Numbered from the stretch's first letter, positions 25,323 to 34,406 are shown. The stretch: DNA of 64,000 bases from Mucilaginibacter gossypiicola (GCF_900110105.1 NZ_FOCL01000008.1:62001-126000); one strand, 5' to 3'. Notes: generated by a model from the letters alone, not told the origin. Made by a program: numbers and translations.

Positions 25323-26510
25323 TTATATTTTTATTCTGATATTGATCTTATCCAGCAAACCCGTAAGCCATACCATTACAAAGGCAAACACAATACACTT
25401 AATAAGGCCCCCGGTGCCCTGGCTCAGGTATTCGGGGTAGCCTATCCTGCTCATTTCATATATAGGATAAAACAGGAAAGGTACTATATAACAGGTAAAG
25501 GTATTGGTGCCGGCGGGCTCTATTACCTTAAACCAGTTGTATTTGTTTTTAACATCAACCAGGAAAATAAAGAAGGCATATACCACCAGGCTTATCCCGG
25601 TACAAATGAGCACCCATGAAGGGGTGTCGCGCTCTTTGGAGATACCTCCGCTAAAATAGCGCACTATAAAGCCCAGGTTAAATAAAATTATCGCTATCAG
25701 GATCATAGCTACCCAAAGCATCTTCATTTCGTTATTGGCCTTGAGACGCATGTATAACACCGAAATAAACACCCCCGCCATGGTGAACGACTGCATGGCG
25801 CCATTGCCGGCTATCCAGATGTAGCCCTGCAGCCTGTCGATAAAGTTAAGAAAACCGAAGTGTACATCCAGGTTAAAGAACATGAAGAACATCCATGCTG
25901 CAAGTTGGATCCATAAGTGCCCATCAGAGTAATAATAGATAAGGGCGCAAAGCATGTACGACCAGCCTATTAAACCTAAAATACCCCACCAGGTAAAATG
26001 CAGCCAGGTATGCCCAGGGTCGCTGGTGCGGTAAAGGGCGGCCATACCTGCAAGTAACAGTATGCCAAAGCCCTGTAACAAATAGCGCCTTTTTGCCGGT
26101 GTATCTTTACTATAATCTAAAAAAATGAAGAAAAAACTGAAGGTTACCAGGCTTTCCCACACAGGCTTTGGGAGCAAGGTAGTAGCCTCGTTATAAGTTT
26201 CCATATTGGCATGAAAAAAACCAATAAAAATGAGTGCGAAAGAGCGGCTCACAATCCGGGACAGTAGTTTGAAGTTATCGCCCTGCTTTAACCTGTTTTG
26301 AAAAGCAAAGGGTATTGAAAGACCAACGATAAACAAAAATGCCGGAAAAATAGTATCGGCTAAACCCAGTGCATCAACATTTGAGCCGGCGTGCTTAAGC
26401 CAGTTTGGGGTATTCGGAATGCCATCCAGGTCATTCACAAATATCATCAAAAACATTGTTACAGCACGGAAAGCATCAATTGAACGTATACGACTCAGAA
26501 AATTACTCAT
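25323..26510 (-). CDS. Heparan-alpha-glucosaminide N-acetyltransferase-like / DUF5009 membrane protein
   Basis: 395 residues with about ten transmembrane helices. The start RIRSIDAFRAVTMFLMIFVN matches the R..S.D..RG...M..V. signature of the HGSNAT/YeiB/DUF5009 membrane acyltransferase group. Members move acetyl groups across the membrane onto glycans. Substrate unknown; no glycan locus is adjacent, although a GH20 hexosaminidase is encoded about 28 kb away. Cytoplasmic membrane location. Confidence 0.85.
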   Translation of the reverse strand: MSNFLSRIRSIDAFRAVTMFLMIFVNDLDGIPNTPNWLKHAGSNVDALGLADTIFPAFLFIVGLSIPFAFQNRLKQGDNFKLLSRIVSRSFALIFIGFFHANMETYNEATTLLPKPVWESLVTFSFFFIFLDYSKDTPAKRRYLLQGFGILLLAGMAALYRTSDPGHTWLHFTWWGILGLIGWSYMLCALIYYYSDGHLWIQLAAWMFFMFFNLDVHFGFLNFIDRLQGYIWIAGNGAMQSFTMAGVFISVLYMRLKANNEMKMLWVAMILIAIILFNLGFIVRYFSGGISKERDTPSWVLICTGISLVVYAFFIFLVDVKNKYNWFKVIEPAGTNTFTCYIVPFLFYPIYEMSRIGYPEYLSQGTGGLIKCIVFAFVMVWLTGLLDKINIRIKI

Positions 26511-26593
26511 TCAGTCATGTAAATACACATAGCAGGCTAAATGTTTTAATTTAACGGCAATTAAATTGAAACATTACTATTACACGACTTTTT

Positions 26594-27649
26594 TTAATCC
26601 CTGTCGCGGCTTAGCTTGCTAAATAATAACGGGTTTTCATTGAGTTCAAGTCCTTCCCGGCGATTTTTTACGATATGAATAGCAGTAAATAAAGCTTCGC
26701 GGAACGAGATCTCAGAAGCCTGGTTTTTACCGGCGATGTCATACGCAGTACCATGATCTGGCGATGTGCGCACAAAGTTTAACCCCGCAGTAAAGTTAAC
26801 GCCCGATTCAAAAGCAATCTGTTTGAAAGGGATCAGGCCCTGATCATGATACATGGCTAACACTGCATCAAATTGCAGGTAAGTGCCATTTGCAAAAAAG
26901 CCATCGGCAGAGTATGGGCCAAACGCCAGGATGTTGTTTGAACGGGCTTCTTCAATAGCCGGTATAATGATATCCTTTTCTTCGCTGCCAATAAGGCCAT
27001 TATCGCCGGCATGCGGGTTAAGCCCCAATACAGCAATTTTTGGCTTACGCACCCAAAAATCATTTTGCAGGCTTGTGTTCATCAACTTCAGCTTGGCTAA
27101 TATTTTTTCGGCAGTGATGCTTTCGGCAATTTTTGATACCGGGATGTGGCCGGTAACCACACCAACGCGCAAAGTATCGCTTACTAAAAACATCAGCGAT
27201 TCGGCCGCGCCATCGTATTGCTGCAAGTATTCGGTATGGCCGGGGAAGTTGAATTTATCGTTTTGGATATTGTCCTTATTAATAGGGGCTGTTACAAGGG
27301 CATCGATATAGCCTTCTTTCAGATCGTACACGGCACGCTCCAATGATTTGAAAGCATATTTGCCGCCGGCTTCAGTTACCTGGCCCAGCTCTATCTTCAC
27401 ATCCTCTTCCCAGCAATTGATCATGTTGGGCTTGCGGAAATGCGTTTGCGAGGGGTCATTGATCACTAAAAAATTAAGCTCATTAACATGGGTTGCGCGG
27501 CGATGGAACGAAGCTACCTTAGTATGCCCGTAAACAATAGGCGTACAATACTCATAAATTTTGCTGTCGGCCAAAGTTTTAATAATTATCTCTAAACCGA
27601 TGCCGTTTACATCGCCAATGCTGATCCCAATTTTTAATTTATCGCTCAT
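26594..27649 (-). CDS. pdxA: 4-hydroxythreonine-4-phosphate dehydrogenase
   Basis: 351 residues. PdxA oxidises 4-phosphooxy-threonine with NAD in the DXP-dependent route to pyridoxal phosphate. Family marks: start KIGISIGDVNGIGLEIIIK, the metal-ligand region FPGHTEYL, GLNPHAGDNGLIG and the MYHDQGLIPFK motif near residue 270. It is divergent from rsmA, an arrangement often seen since pdxA and rsmA (ksgA) are linked in many bacteria. Confidence 0.96.
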   Translation of the reverse strand: MSDKLKIGISIGDVNGIGLEIIIKTLADSKIYEYCTPIVYGHTKVASFHRRATHVNELNFLVINDPSQTHFRKPNMINCWEEDVKIELGQVTEAGGKYAFKSLERAVYDLKEGYIDALVTAPINKDNIQNDKFNFPGHTEYLQQYDGAAESLMFLVSDTLRVGVVTGHIPVSKIAESITAEKILAKLKLMNTSLQNDFWVRKPKIAVLGLNPHAGDNGLIGSEEKDIIIPAIEEARSNNILAFGPYSADGFFANGTYLQFDAVLAMYHDQGLIPFKQIAFESGVNFTAGLNFVRTSPDHGTAYDIAGKNQASEISFREALFTAIHIVKNRREGLELNENPLLFSKLSRDRD

Positions 27650-27656
27650 TTTTATA

Positions 27657-27720
27657 TGTTGATTTCACCGATTAGTTTGTGATTTCACCGATTGACTGAT
27701 GATTTTCACTGGTTCTAATT
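27657..27720. repeat. Short direct repeat block
   Basis: GATTTCACCGATT occurs twice (27661-27673 and 27681-27693) followed by a degenerate third copy (GATTTTCACTGGTT). It lies in the pdxA-rsmA divergent spacer. Confidence 0.5.
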
Positions 27721-27879
27721 GTGATTGTTTATTATTTAAATTTACATCAAATCGGGCGTTAAGCGTTCGGCTTTAGGCCTTTAGCTTTAAGCTTTCATCT
27801 CGCAAATAAAAGATTTTAAGCTTACAGTTCCTGATAAAAGCACAAATATGATTTAATTTGCTCAAATATTTGATTAATA

Positions 27880-28659
27880 ATGACATTGGTAAGGGCAAAA
27901 AAACATTTAGGGCAACATTTTCTTACTGATAAAAACATAGCAGCAAAGATAGTTGACAGTCTGAGGCCCGAAGGGCGTTTCGGCCATGTGCTTGAGGTAG
28001 GGCCGGGAATGGGCGTACTGTCCGACTTCCTGCTGCAAAAAACTGAATACGAAACATCGCTTATAGATATCGACACCGAATCGTACGATTTCCTGAAAAA
28101 GAAATATCCGCAATTGGGTACACGGTTAATCAATGCCGATTTCCTGGAGCTTGATTTTCAAAGCATCTTCCCCGAAAGTTTCGCCATCATTGGCAACTTT
28201 CCTTATAACATCTCTTCGCAAATCCTGTTTAAAGTACTTGATAATCGACAGCAGGTGGTTGAGGTAGTTGGCATGTTTCAGAAAGAAGTTGCCGAACGCT
28301 GTGCCGCAAAACCGGGCAGCAAAGAATACGGTATCCTCAGTGTGTTTTTGCAGGCCTACTATAAAGTTGAGTATCTGTTTACCGTGAAAGCCGGTGTATT
28401 TAACCCGCCGCCAAAAGTACTTTCGGCAGTGATCAGGCTTACCCGTAATGATAAGCAAACGCTTGATTGTGATGAGAAGCTGTTTTGGCTGATAGTAAAA
28501 GCAGGTTTTAACCAACGCCGTAAAACTTTACGTAACGCTATTTCTTCGCTCATAAACAAAGATAAAATGGCCAACGAGCCGATGCTTGAGCTACGCGCAG
28601 AGCGTTTGAGCGTTGAAGATTTTGTAAAGCTTACTAACCAGGTTTCGGCAACGAGGTAG
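27880..28659 (+). CDS. rsmA: 16S rRNA dimethyladenosine transferase
   Basis: 259 residues. RsmA (KsgA) dimethylates two adjacent adenines in the 3' hairpin of 16S rRNA. Motifs: start KKHLGQHFLTD, SAM-binding EVGPGMGVLS, and the catalytic N6-adenine motif NFPYNISS near residue 108. The C-terminal helical domain ends at the normal length. A near-consensus AATATTTG box lies seven bases upstream of the ATG. Confidence 0.97.
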   Translation: MTLVRAKKHLGQHFLTDKNIAAKIVDSLRPEGRFGHVLEVGPGMGVLSDFLLQKTEYETSLIDIDTESYDFLKKKYPQLGTRLINADFLELDFQSIFPESFAIIGNFPYNISSQILFKVLDNRQQVVEVVGMFQKEVAERCAAKPGSKEYGILSVFLQAYYKVEYLFTVKAGVFNPPPKVLSAVIRLTRNDKQTLDCDEKLFWLIVKAGFNQRRKTLRNAISSLINKDKMANEPMLELRAERLSVEDFVKLTNQVSATR

Positions 28660-28730
28660 GTTTAGTTTTTCTTGGGCGCTGGGTTTGAGTTGGTGCGTAA
28701 GGGATTGGTGGTTAGTTCGATAGGTGGGTT

Positions 28731-29108
28731 TTAGTCGCCGGTAAATTCATATATCTCAACAGATTGCATATTGGAACTTAATGCAATCACACTATACAAT
28801 GATCCTCTTTTAGGTATACGATAGTACCATGAATCTGCTTTATTTTGAATATAGGTTGTTTCCTGCGAGTAATATTTATGCTCAAAGGGATATAATTTGA
28901 AGATTCGTTTGCCATCGCTTTTATTAACTATAATATGGGCATACCATTGGTAATAGCCATGTCTAACTGATTCTATTTTATAGCGATTGATTTGGGTGTA
29001 GGCCCTGATTTGATTATCGTCAAACGTAGAATATTCATAATATATATAGCTGAATAGTGCTGTAAAAAATAAAGCAAAGCAGGTTAACAGGACTTGAATT
29101 TTATTCAT
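28731..29108 (-). CDS. Membrane-anchored small hypothetical protein
   Basis: 125 residues: one N-terminal membrane segment (about 5-24) followed by a Tyr-rich extracytoplasmic domain (RHGYYQWYAHIIVNKSDGKR, ADSWYYRIPKRGSLYSVIA). The pattern of strands suggests a small beta domain. Codon use and composition fit the surroundings. No family recognised; convergent with rsmA. Confidence 0.65.
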   Translation of the reverse strand: MNKIQVLLTCFALFFTALFSYIYYEYSTFDDNQIRAYTQINRYKIESVRHGYYQWYAHIIVNKSDGKRIFKLYPFEHKYYSQETTYIQNKADSWYYRIPKRGSLYSVIALSSNMQSVEIYEFTGD

Positions 29109-29219
29109 GTTTAAGGCCTGGTTTAATAGGGTACTAAAATATAAATGGTGATGAAAAAAAGATTAATTTAATTTATGGAAATTGCATGGTATCTGCATCT
29201 AATCCATAGAACATCAATC

Positions 29220-29801
29220 ATGAAAAAACTTATCACAGTATTAGTAGCAGTTTTTAGTGCATTTAATGTAATGGCGCAAGCTGATAGCACAATAATTGTC
29301 AAAAGCAAGGCTTCCGATTCGTTATACCAACATTTGCCTGATGCAAAGGAAAAGCAACCATTGATTATCATTAACTCGGATATCATTAGCGGTCTTGGTC
29401 ATATAAATCCTAATGATATCAGTTCGTTTACTGTGTTGAAGGATAGGAATGTGCCGGCAAACCTGGCCAACCTGAGCAGGTTTGGTGTAATAATGATAAC
29501 ACTTAAAAAAGAGGTGAAGATTGAAACAAACACCTTCAATGAGATAAAAAAGAGGTTTAATATAGAAGGGAAAGCCAGATTTGCTATAGATGGTTATTTT
29601 GTTGACGATGAAAGCATGCTCATTGCTGCTCAGGACATCAACGAAATAAACCTAACCTGGAAAAAGAATCAAGACGCATCAGCAGATGTTACCATCAATA
29701 TATGGATGCTGGAGCCTGAAGCCCGCAAAGGGGGTGTTTATAAACCGAACCCCAACGCTAAACCGGGTGAGATTTATATAAGAGGACTGGCATCAAAATA
29801 A
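29220..29801 (+). CDS. Secreted protein with TonB-plug-like domain
   Basis: 193 residues from ATG 29220 (signal MKKLITVLVAVFSAFNVMA; fifteen residues further upstream are not signal-like). The part around residues 70-100, ISSFTVLKDRNVPANLANL ... FGVIMITLKK, resembles the plug domain of TonB-dependent receptors (I..I.VLKD....YG..G..GVI.I.TKK), but there is no barrel. Such orphan plug-like proteins occur in Bacteroidota, with a possible role in signalling or in contact with TonB. The C-terminus includes a Pro/Asn-rich stretch. Confidence 0.7.
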   Translation: MKKLITVLVAVFSAFNVMAQADSTIIVKSKASDSLYQHLPDAKEKQPLIIINSDIISGLGHINPNDISSFTVLKDRNVPANLANLSRFGVIMITLKKEVKIETNTFNEIKKRFNIEGKARFAIDGYFVDDESMLIAAQDINEINLTWKKNQDASADVTINIWMLEPEARKGGVYKPNPNAKPGEIYIRGLASK

Positions 29802-29851
29802 TTTTATTCCGGATAAAATCTTTTCTTTTGCTGCTCGTCATACTATAATAT

Positions 29852-30316
29852 ATGTACGCCTTTATTTTAGCACTTCACTCCCTTATCCGCTGGTTTGTTT
29901 TGGCCAGTTTGCTTTTTGCCCTTTATCGTGCCTATGCCGGATGGCTCGGCAATAAAACTTTTTCAAAGCTGGACGAACGGGTACGCATTATTGCCGCGAC
30001 TGTGGCACATGTTCAATTAGTTGTTGGGCTGGGGTTGTACTTTATAAGTCCGATAGCCAACTATTTTATCAGCCATTTTAAAGAAGCTGTACACGAACGG
30101 CAGATCAGATTTTTTGGGATGGAGCACATTACCATGATGCTGATAGGCATAACGCTAATCACCATAGCTTCGGCAAAAGCCAAACGGAAAACAACCGATA
30201 AGGAAAAATTTAAAACTATGGCTATATGGTTAACCATTGCCCTGCTGGTAATATTGAGCTCTATCCCATGGTCATTTTCACCGTTGATAAGCAGGCCGCT
30301 ATTCAGGGCGTTTTAA
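29852..30316 (+). CDS. Small integral membrane protein
   Basis: 154 residues with four probable transmembrane helices (about 2-25, 46-70, 90-110, 128-148). His residues within helices (LALHSLIRW, TVAHVQLV, MEHITMM) resemble the haem or quinone-facing His of small cytochrome-b-type membrane proteins, but a haem role is only a guess. It follows the plug-like gene by 50 bases. Confidence 0.7.
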   Translation: MYAFILALHSLIRWFVLASLLFALYRAYAGWLGNKTFSKLDERVRIIAATVAHVQLVVGLGLYFISPIANYFISHFKEAVHERQIRFFGMEHITMMLIGITLITIASAKAKRKTTDKEKFKTMAIWLTIALLVILSSIPWSFSPLISRPLFRAF

Positions 30317-30387
30317 ATTTTTGTCATGCCGAGTTTGAAAAATCCATAGATTCTAAAGGTAAAAATGATGTTTAGGTGTAGAGGGGC

Positions 30388-30461
30388 TGTCATCCTGAGC
30401 CCGTCGAAGGACGCGCGCAGAGGCCCAGCCCACCATGCTTCGACTGGCTAAGCATGACCCC
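30388..30461. repeat. Dispersed inverted repeat (GTCATCCTGAGC type)
   Basis: The left arm GTCATCCTGAGCCCGTCGAA and right arm (complement of CTTCGACTGGCTAAGCATGA) are inverted and imperfect, separated by about 28 bases. The type is known in many bacterial genomes between genes. No second copy in the window. Confidence 0.65.
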
Positions 30462-30520
30462 ACCTTTAACTTTCATTGTCAGTCTATCTAAATCCTAAAT
30501 CGAACATCCGAAATCCCAAA

Positions 30521-30943
30521 TCAAAGCACCTGATTAAATTCCAGCCGCTCACCATCCGGCCCGGTGATGTTGAAATACTTGCAGCCATTTTTCCAGAATT
30601 GAAGAAACACCGGCTCGGGTTCAAGAATATTTAAACCGGCCTCTTTAATAGTTTTAAAGGTGAGGTCGATATCATCTACATCAAAAGCTACATGGTCAAC
30701 ATGGCCGTTTGATCTTGAGCGAATCTCTGCCAAAAAAGCTTCCGGCAATTGATACAGCTCCATGATCATATTGCTGCGTTGCATCATAACACAGGTGCCT
30801 GTGCCGCCATTGTCAGTAAACGGCGCCTGCATTACATTGCTAAAACCCAGCCTGCTGTAAAATTGCTGTGATACTTCAATGTTGGTTACCGGTATACCTA
30901 TATGTTGTATGCCGTTTATTGCTAAATTTATAACGTTTGCCAT
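30521..30943 (-). CDS. VOC family (glyoxalase-like) protein
   Basis: 140 residues, two beta-alpha-beta-beta-beta modules. Probable metal ligands: His14 (IQHIGIPV), Glu62 (MELYQ), His84 (HVDHVAF) and Glu135 (RLEFNQ), the H/E/H/E set of glyoxalase I-type and dioxygenase-like enzymes. The substrate cannot be read; it is near bshA, and bacillithiol-dependent VOC enzymes exist, but that link is only suggestive. Confidence 0.85.
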   Translation of the reverse strand: MANVINLAINGIQHIGIPVTNIEVSQQFYSRLGFSNVMQAPFTDNGGTGTCVMMQRSNMIMELYQLPEAFLAEIRSRSNGHVDHVAFDVDDIDLTFKTIKEAGLNILEPEPVFLQFWKNGCKYFNITGPDGERLEFNQVL

Positions 30944-31115
30944 GTTGATAATCAGCTATTTGTTTGAGCTTCTAATATACGTTTAAACACACGGAATAAA
31001 TTTAAGTTGTGAGGCTGTTAAGCGATATTATCATCCGGCCATCATTTTACACAGCCTTAACACATTTGATGTAAATTGCAGTTAAACTTGCACCAATTAA
31101 AACATATTCATATTA

Positions 31116-32258
31116 ATGAAAATCGGAATTGTTTGTTACCCAACCTTTGGCGGAAGCGGGGTTGTTGCCACTGAACTTGGTAAAGCCCTTGCCGACCGCG
31201 GTCACCAGGTACATTTTGTGACCTATAACCAGCCGGCCCGGTTGGATCTCTTTTCCGAAAACCTGTTCTATCACGAAGTTTCGGTTTCCAACTATCCACT
31301 GTTTGATTTCCCGCCATATGAACTGGCGCTGGCAAGCAGACTGGTTGATGTGGTGCGCCATGAGCAGTTGGATGTATTGCACGTACACTATGCTATACCT
31401 CATGCTTCGGCTGCGTTTATGGCCAAGCAGATATTAATGACCTATGGCATATACATACCGGTAGTAACTACGCTGCACGGTACCGATATTACACTGGTTG
31501 GTAAAGACCGTACATTTAAACCTGTTGTTACTTTTTCCATCAATCAGAGCGACGGTGTAACTGCAGTATCGCAAAACCTTAAAGACGATACCTACAAGTT
31601 TTTTGATATTAAGAAAGAGATCCTCGTGATCCCTAACTTTATCGATCTTACCAGGTTCAGCCTTAAGCCAAAAGATCATTTTAAGAAAGCCATTGCCCCC
31701 TCGGGCGAAAAGATATTGGTGCATACCTCCAACTTCCGTAAGGTAAAACGTACCGAAGATGTAGTGAAGATATTTGCCAAGGTGATCAAAAAGATCCCCT
31801 CAAAACTATTAATGGTAGGTGATGGTCCTGAGCGTTCCATGTGCGAGCAGCTTTGCCGTGATTTGGGTGTTACCGATAATGTGCGCTTTTTAGGTAAGCA
31901 GGATGCTGTTGAAGAAATACTTTCTGTGTCTGACCTGTTCCTGATGCCATCACAATCAGAAAGTTTTGGTTTGGCGGCGCTTGAAGCTATGGCTTGTAAA
32001 GTACCTGTGATCAGCAGCAATGCAGGTGGTTTGCCCGAGTTAAATGTTGACGGATTAACCGGCTTTTTGAAAGAGCCTGGAGATGTGGACGGTATGGCAG
32101 AAAAAGCAATATTTATTTTGGAAGATGAAGAACGTTTAGCTAAATTTAAAGAAAATGCACTGGCACGCGCTAAGGAGTTTGAATTGGCCAGTATTTTGCC
32201 TAAATACGAAAACTTTTACCTTGAGGTAATTGAGCAAAGCAAAGCTAAGGCTGTTTAA
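31116..32258 (+). CDS. bshA: N-acetyl-alpha-D-glucosaminyl L-malate synthase
   Basis: 380 residues, GT4 glycosyltransferase. BshA joins UDP-GlcNAc and L-malate, the first step of bacillithiol synthesis. Signs: start KIGIVCYPTFGGSGVVATEL, HVHYAIPHASAAFMAKQI, TTLHGTDITLVG, the donor-binding MVGDGPER and the ESFGLAALEAMACKVPVIS motif near residue 286. bshB and bshC are not in the window. Bacillithiol as main thiol is typical of Bacteroidota and Firmicutes. Confidence 0.96.
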   Translation: MKIGIVCYPTFGGSGVVATELGKALADRGHQVHFVTYNQPARLDLFSENLFYHEVSVSNYPLFDFPPYELALASRLVDVVRHEQLDVLHVHYAIPHASAAFMAKQILMTYGIYIPVVTTLHGTDITLVGKDRTFKPVVTFSINQSDGVTAVSQNLKDDTYKFFDIKKEILVIPNFIDLTRFSLKPKDHFKKAIAPSGEKILVHTSNFRKVKRTEDVVKIFAKVIKKIPSKLLMVGDGPERSMCEQLCRDLGVTDNVRFLGKQDAVEEILSVSDLFLMPSQSESFGLAALEAMACKVPVISSNAGGLPELNVDGLTGFLKEPGDVDGMAEKAIFILEDEERLAKFKENALARAKEFELASILPKYENFYLEVIEQSKAKAV

Positions 32259-32365
32259 CCAACAGTTGTAATAAACCTGATACAATTCAAGAAATATTCT
32301 TTAAAAGTTAAATTTTATCGATTTCGTTAATTAATTTAGTTTTTCACTCCTAAAAGTTAAAACTT

Positions 32366-32557
32366 ATGGCAAAGCACACACTAAAAAGCGGACAACTCCT
32401 TAAGTACATCGGAAAGAAATGGAAAAACCTGCATATAGGTCATCCATTAAAATTTATGGGGTACGATGAGAATAGTTTCGCCGACATCTGGGTGGAATAC
32501 CAGGGTAAATTAATGCTTCTGGCTCTGAAGGATGTGGAAACACTAAGCATTGCTTAA
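32366..32557 (+). CDS. Small basic hypothetical protein
   Basis: 63 residues, basic in its first half (KHTLKSGQLLKYIGKKWKNL) and beta-rich in its second (DIWVEYQGKLMLLALKDVE). No signal peptide. A good terminator follows directly, and the stop is clean, which supports a real gene. Family not recognised. Confidence 0.65.
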   Translation: MAKHTLKSGQLLKYIGKKWKNLHIGHPLKFMGYDENSFADIWVEYQGKLMLLALKDVETLSIA

Positions 32558-32596
32558 GTAGAATAACTTGAGCCGGTCGGTTCAACCCGACCTGGA

Positions 32597-32642
32597 AAAA
32601 TAGCCTTACTCATGCATACGTGCTAAGTAAGGCTATTTTGTT
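32597..32642 (+). terminator. Terminator of the 63-residue protein gene
   Basis: Fourteen-base-pair stem AAAATAGCCTTACT (32597-32610) / AGTAAGGCTATTTT (32626-32639) followed by GTTTT. A shorter hairpin GGTCGG/CCGACC at 32575-32592 precedes it. Confidence 0.9.
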
Positions 32643-32668
32643 TTAGAGAAATAGGATGTAGAATTTGA

Positions 32669-32778
32669 AATCCCCTCTTGAGAGGGGGCGCGGAGGAATG
32701 AGCGGTAGCAGGGGGGGGGGCTGCAATCGATAAGCAAAGCGTAGGAACACACCCCTCCGCCCCTCTCAAGAGGGGAAT
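32669..32778. repeat. Inverted repeat with G10 tract
   Basis: The left arm AATCCCCTCTTGAGAGGGGG (32669-) mirrors the right arm GCCCCTCTCAAGAGGGGAAT or so (to 32778) over about 20 bases; between them lies a run of ten G (32711-32720) and about 60 further bases. A common intergenic repeat type in the phylum. It occupies most of the spacer before the fluoride riboswitch. Confidence 0.65.
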
Positions 32779-32903
32779 CGCACAACCCCTTACTTTTTTT
32801 CATTAGAGGAACAATTACTTTGGCTCGGAATGAAGTCCATTGTTTAAAGCGAAATTTCCGTATTTTATTTTTAACAAAAGAAACCTATCTTAGCATTCAC
32901 AAA

Positions 32904-32957
32904 AAGGAAATGGTGTCTTCCTACTTAACCGCCCTGAAAAGCTGATGGCGCCTACAG
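32904..32957 (+). ncRNA. Fluoride riboswitch (crcB motif)
   Basis: P1 stem GGAA (32906-32909) / TTCC (32918-32921) encloses ATGGTGTC. The downstream CGCCCTGAAAAGCTGATGG followed by CGCCTAC equals the conserved 3' half of the fluoride aptamer (compare the Thermotoga aptamer GCCCTGAAAA...GCTGATGG). The pseudoknot GGTGTC with GGCGCC forms six pairs with two G-U wobbles. A terminator hairpin follows at 32968-32996, before a CLC-type gene. Fluoride binding should stop termination and switch the exporter on. Confidence 0.93.
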
Positions 32958-32967
32958 ATAATTAACT

Positions 32968-32996
32968 CACAGGATTTTGTCCTGTGCTAATTTTTT
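32968..32996 (+). terminator. Riboswitch expression-platform terminator
   Basis: Seven-base-pair stem CACAGGA (32968-32974) / TCCTGTG (32980-32986), five-base loop, then CTAATTTTTTG. It ends 23 bases before the ATG of the CLC gene, so it must be regulated rather than constitutive. Confidence 0.85.
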
Positions 32997-33019
32997 GTGG
33001 GTAAATAAATATCATCAGT

Positions 33020-34402
33020 ATGCAAAATCAACTTTTTTCTTCTCAACATTTCGCAATCCTTAAAAACGCCCTCCGGTGGACGGCCATTATCATTCCTATA
33101 GCTATAGTTATTGGTAGTGCGGTGGCTTTGTTCCTGTGGCTATTGAGTTGGGCCATTCATTTTAGGTTTGCGCACAACTGGCTGTTGTACCTGTTGCCGC
33201 TGGCTGGTATCGCTATCTTTTTTATCTATAAGCTTTTTGGCGGCTCTGCCGAAAAGGGGAGTAATTTGATTATTGACGAGATCCATAATCCCGGCGGCGG
33301 AGTTCCAAAACGCATGGCCCCATTAGTGCTGATTACTACCATAATAACTCACTTGTTTGGCGGTTCGGCTGGGCGTGAGGGTACGGCAGTACAAATGGGC
33401 GGCAGCTTAGCCCAAATGATAGGCAAATGGCTAAAGTTGAATGATGCTGACACGCAAACAGTACTTACCGCAGGTATAGCTGCGGGTTTTGGTGCTGTGT
33501 TTGGTACGCCACTAACAGGCGCAGTTTTTGCCATGGAAGTACTAACCATTGGCCGGGTACAATATAATGCCTTACTACCCTGCCTTATTGCAGGTATCGT
33601 TGGCGACGTTACGGTAGCAGCCTGGGGCGTTCATCATACGCCTTACCATATCGATATTATCCCGGTTATTCCGCACTGGTTTTCTGGCTATGTCTCAACC
33701 GATTTGTTGATGATCATGAAAACAATAGTAGCATCAATAGCTTTCGGACTGGCCAGTTACCTGTTCGCAAAAATGGTACATAGTATAAAAAGCTTTTTTA
33801 CCAAATACATAAAAACACCTTGGCTTATTCCTTTTATCGGCGGCCTTATCATTATAACCCTTACTTATATTAACGGGAAGCCCGACTATTTAAGTTTAGG
33901 CGTAGATGCCGAACACCTGGGCGCCGTTACCATCCCATCAGCTTTTCATGCCGGCGGTGCCGATACCTGGAGCTGGCTCTGGAAAACCATTTATACTACG
34001 GTAACACTGGGCACGGGTTTTAAAGGTGGTGAGGTAACTCCCTTGTTTTATATCGGTGCTACTTTGGGCAATACGCTATCCGGCTTGCTTGATGCTCCTG
34101 TTAGTTTATTTGCTGCTTTGGGTTTTATAGCCGTTTTTGCGGGGGCAACCAATACACCGCTGGCCTGCACATTTATGGGGATAGAGCTTTTTGGTGGCGA
34201 ACATGCCTTGCTGTTTGCTGTGGCCTGCTTTACCGCTTATCTTTTCAGCGGGCATACAGGTATCTATGGCTCGCAAAGAATCGGCGTCACTAAGCTCAGT
34301 GATGATCCTGCTGATGATAAAACACTGTCAGAAGCGATGAAAAAGCGTAGTTATCTATATCAGAAACTGGCAAAATACAGCCCTTTAAAAGGAAACGATT
34401 GA
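33020..34402 (+). CDS. CLC-F type fluoride/proton antiporter
   Basis: 460 residues, about ten membrane helices, CLC fold. The selectivity motifs differ from chloride CLCs: GGGVP (92-96) instead of GSGIP, GREGT (118-122, gating Glu120) instead of GREGP, and GGEVTP instead of GGxFxP. These changes mark the fluoride-exporting CLC-F branch. It is controlled by the fluoride riboswitch just upstream, which makes fluoride efflux the clear function. Databases often call such proteins voltage-gated chloride channel. Cytoplasmic membrane. Confidence 0.92.
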   Translation: MQNQLFSSQHFAILKNALRWTAIIIPIAIVIGSAVALFLWLLSWAIHFRFAHNWLLYLLPLAGIAIFFIYKLFGGSAEKGSNLIIDEIHNPGGGVPKRMAPLVLITTIITHLFGGSAGREGTAVQMGGSLAQMIGKWLKLNDADTQTVLTAGIAAGFGAVFGTPLTGAVFAMEVLTIGRVQYNALLPCLIAGIVGDVTVAAWGVHHTPYHIDIIPVIPHWFSGYVSTDLLMIMKTIVASIAFGLASYLFAKMVHSIKSFFTKYIKTPWLIPFIGGLIIITLTYINGKPDYLSLGVDAEHLGAVTIPSAFHAGGADTWSWLWKTIYTTVTLGTGFKGGEVTPLFYIGATLGNTLSGLLDAPVSLFAALGFIAVFAGATNTPLACTFMGIELFGGEHALLFAVACFTAYLFSGHTGIYGSQRIGVTKLSDDPADDKTLSEAMKKRSYLYQKLAKYSPLKGND

Positions 34403-34406
34403 AGGG

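Noticed and set aside
32575..32592. GGTCGG-TTCAAC-CCGACC hairpin resembling a tRNA T arm
   Set aside because: No acceptor, D or anticodon arms around it; it is a small hairpin before a terminator.
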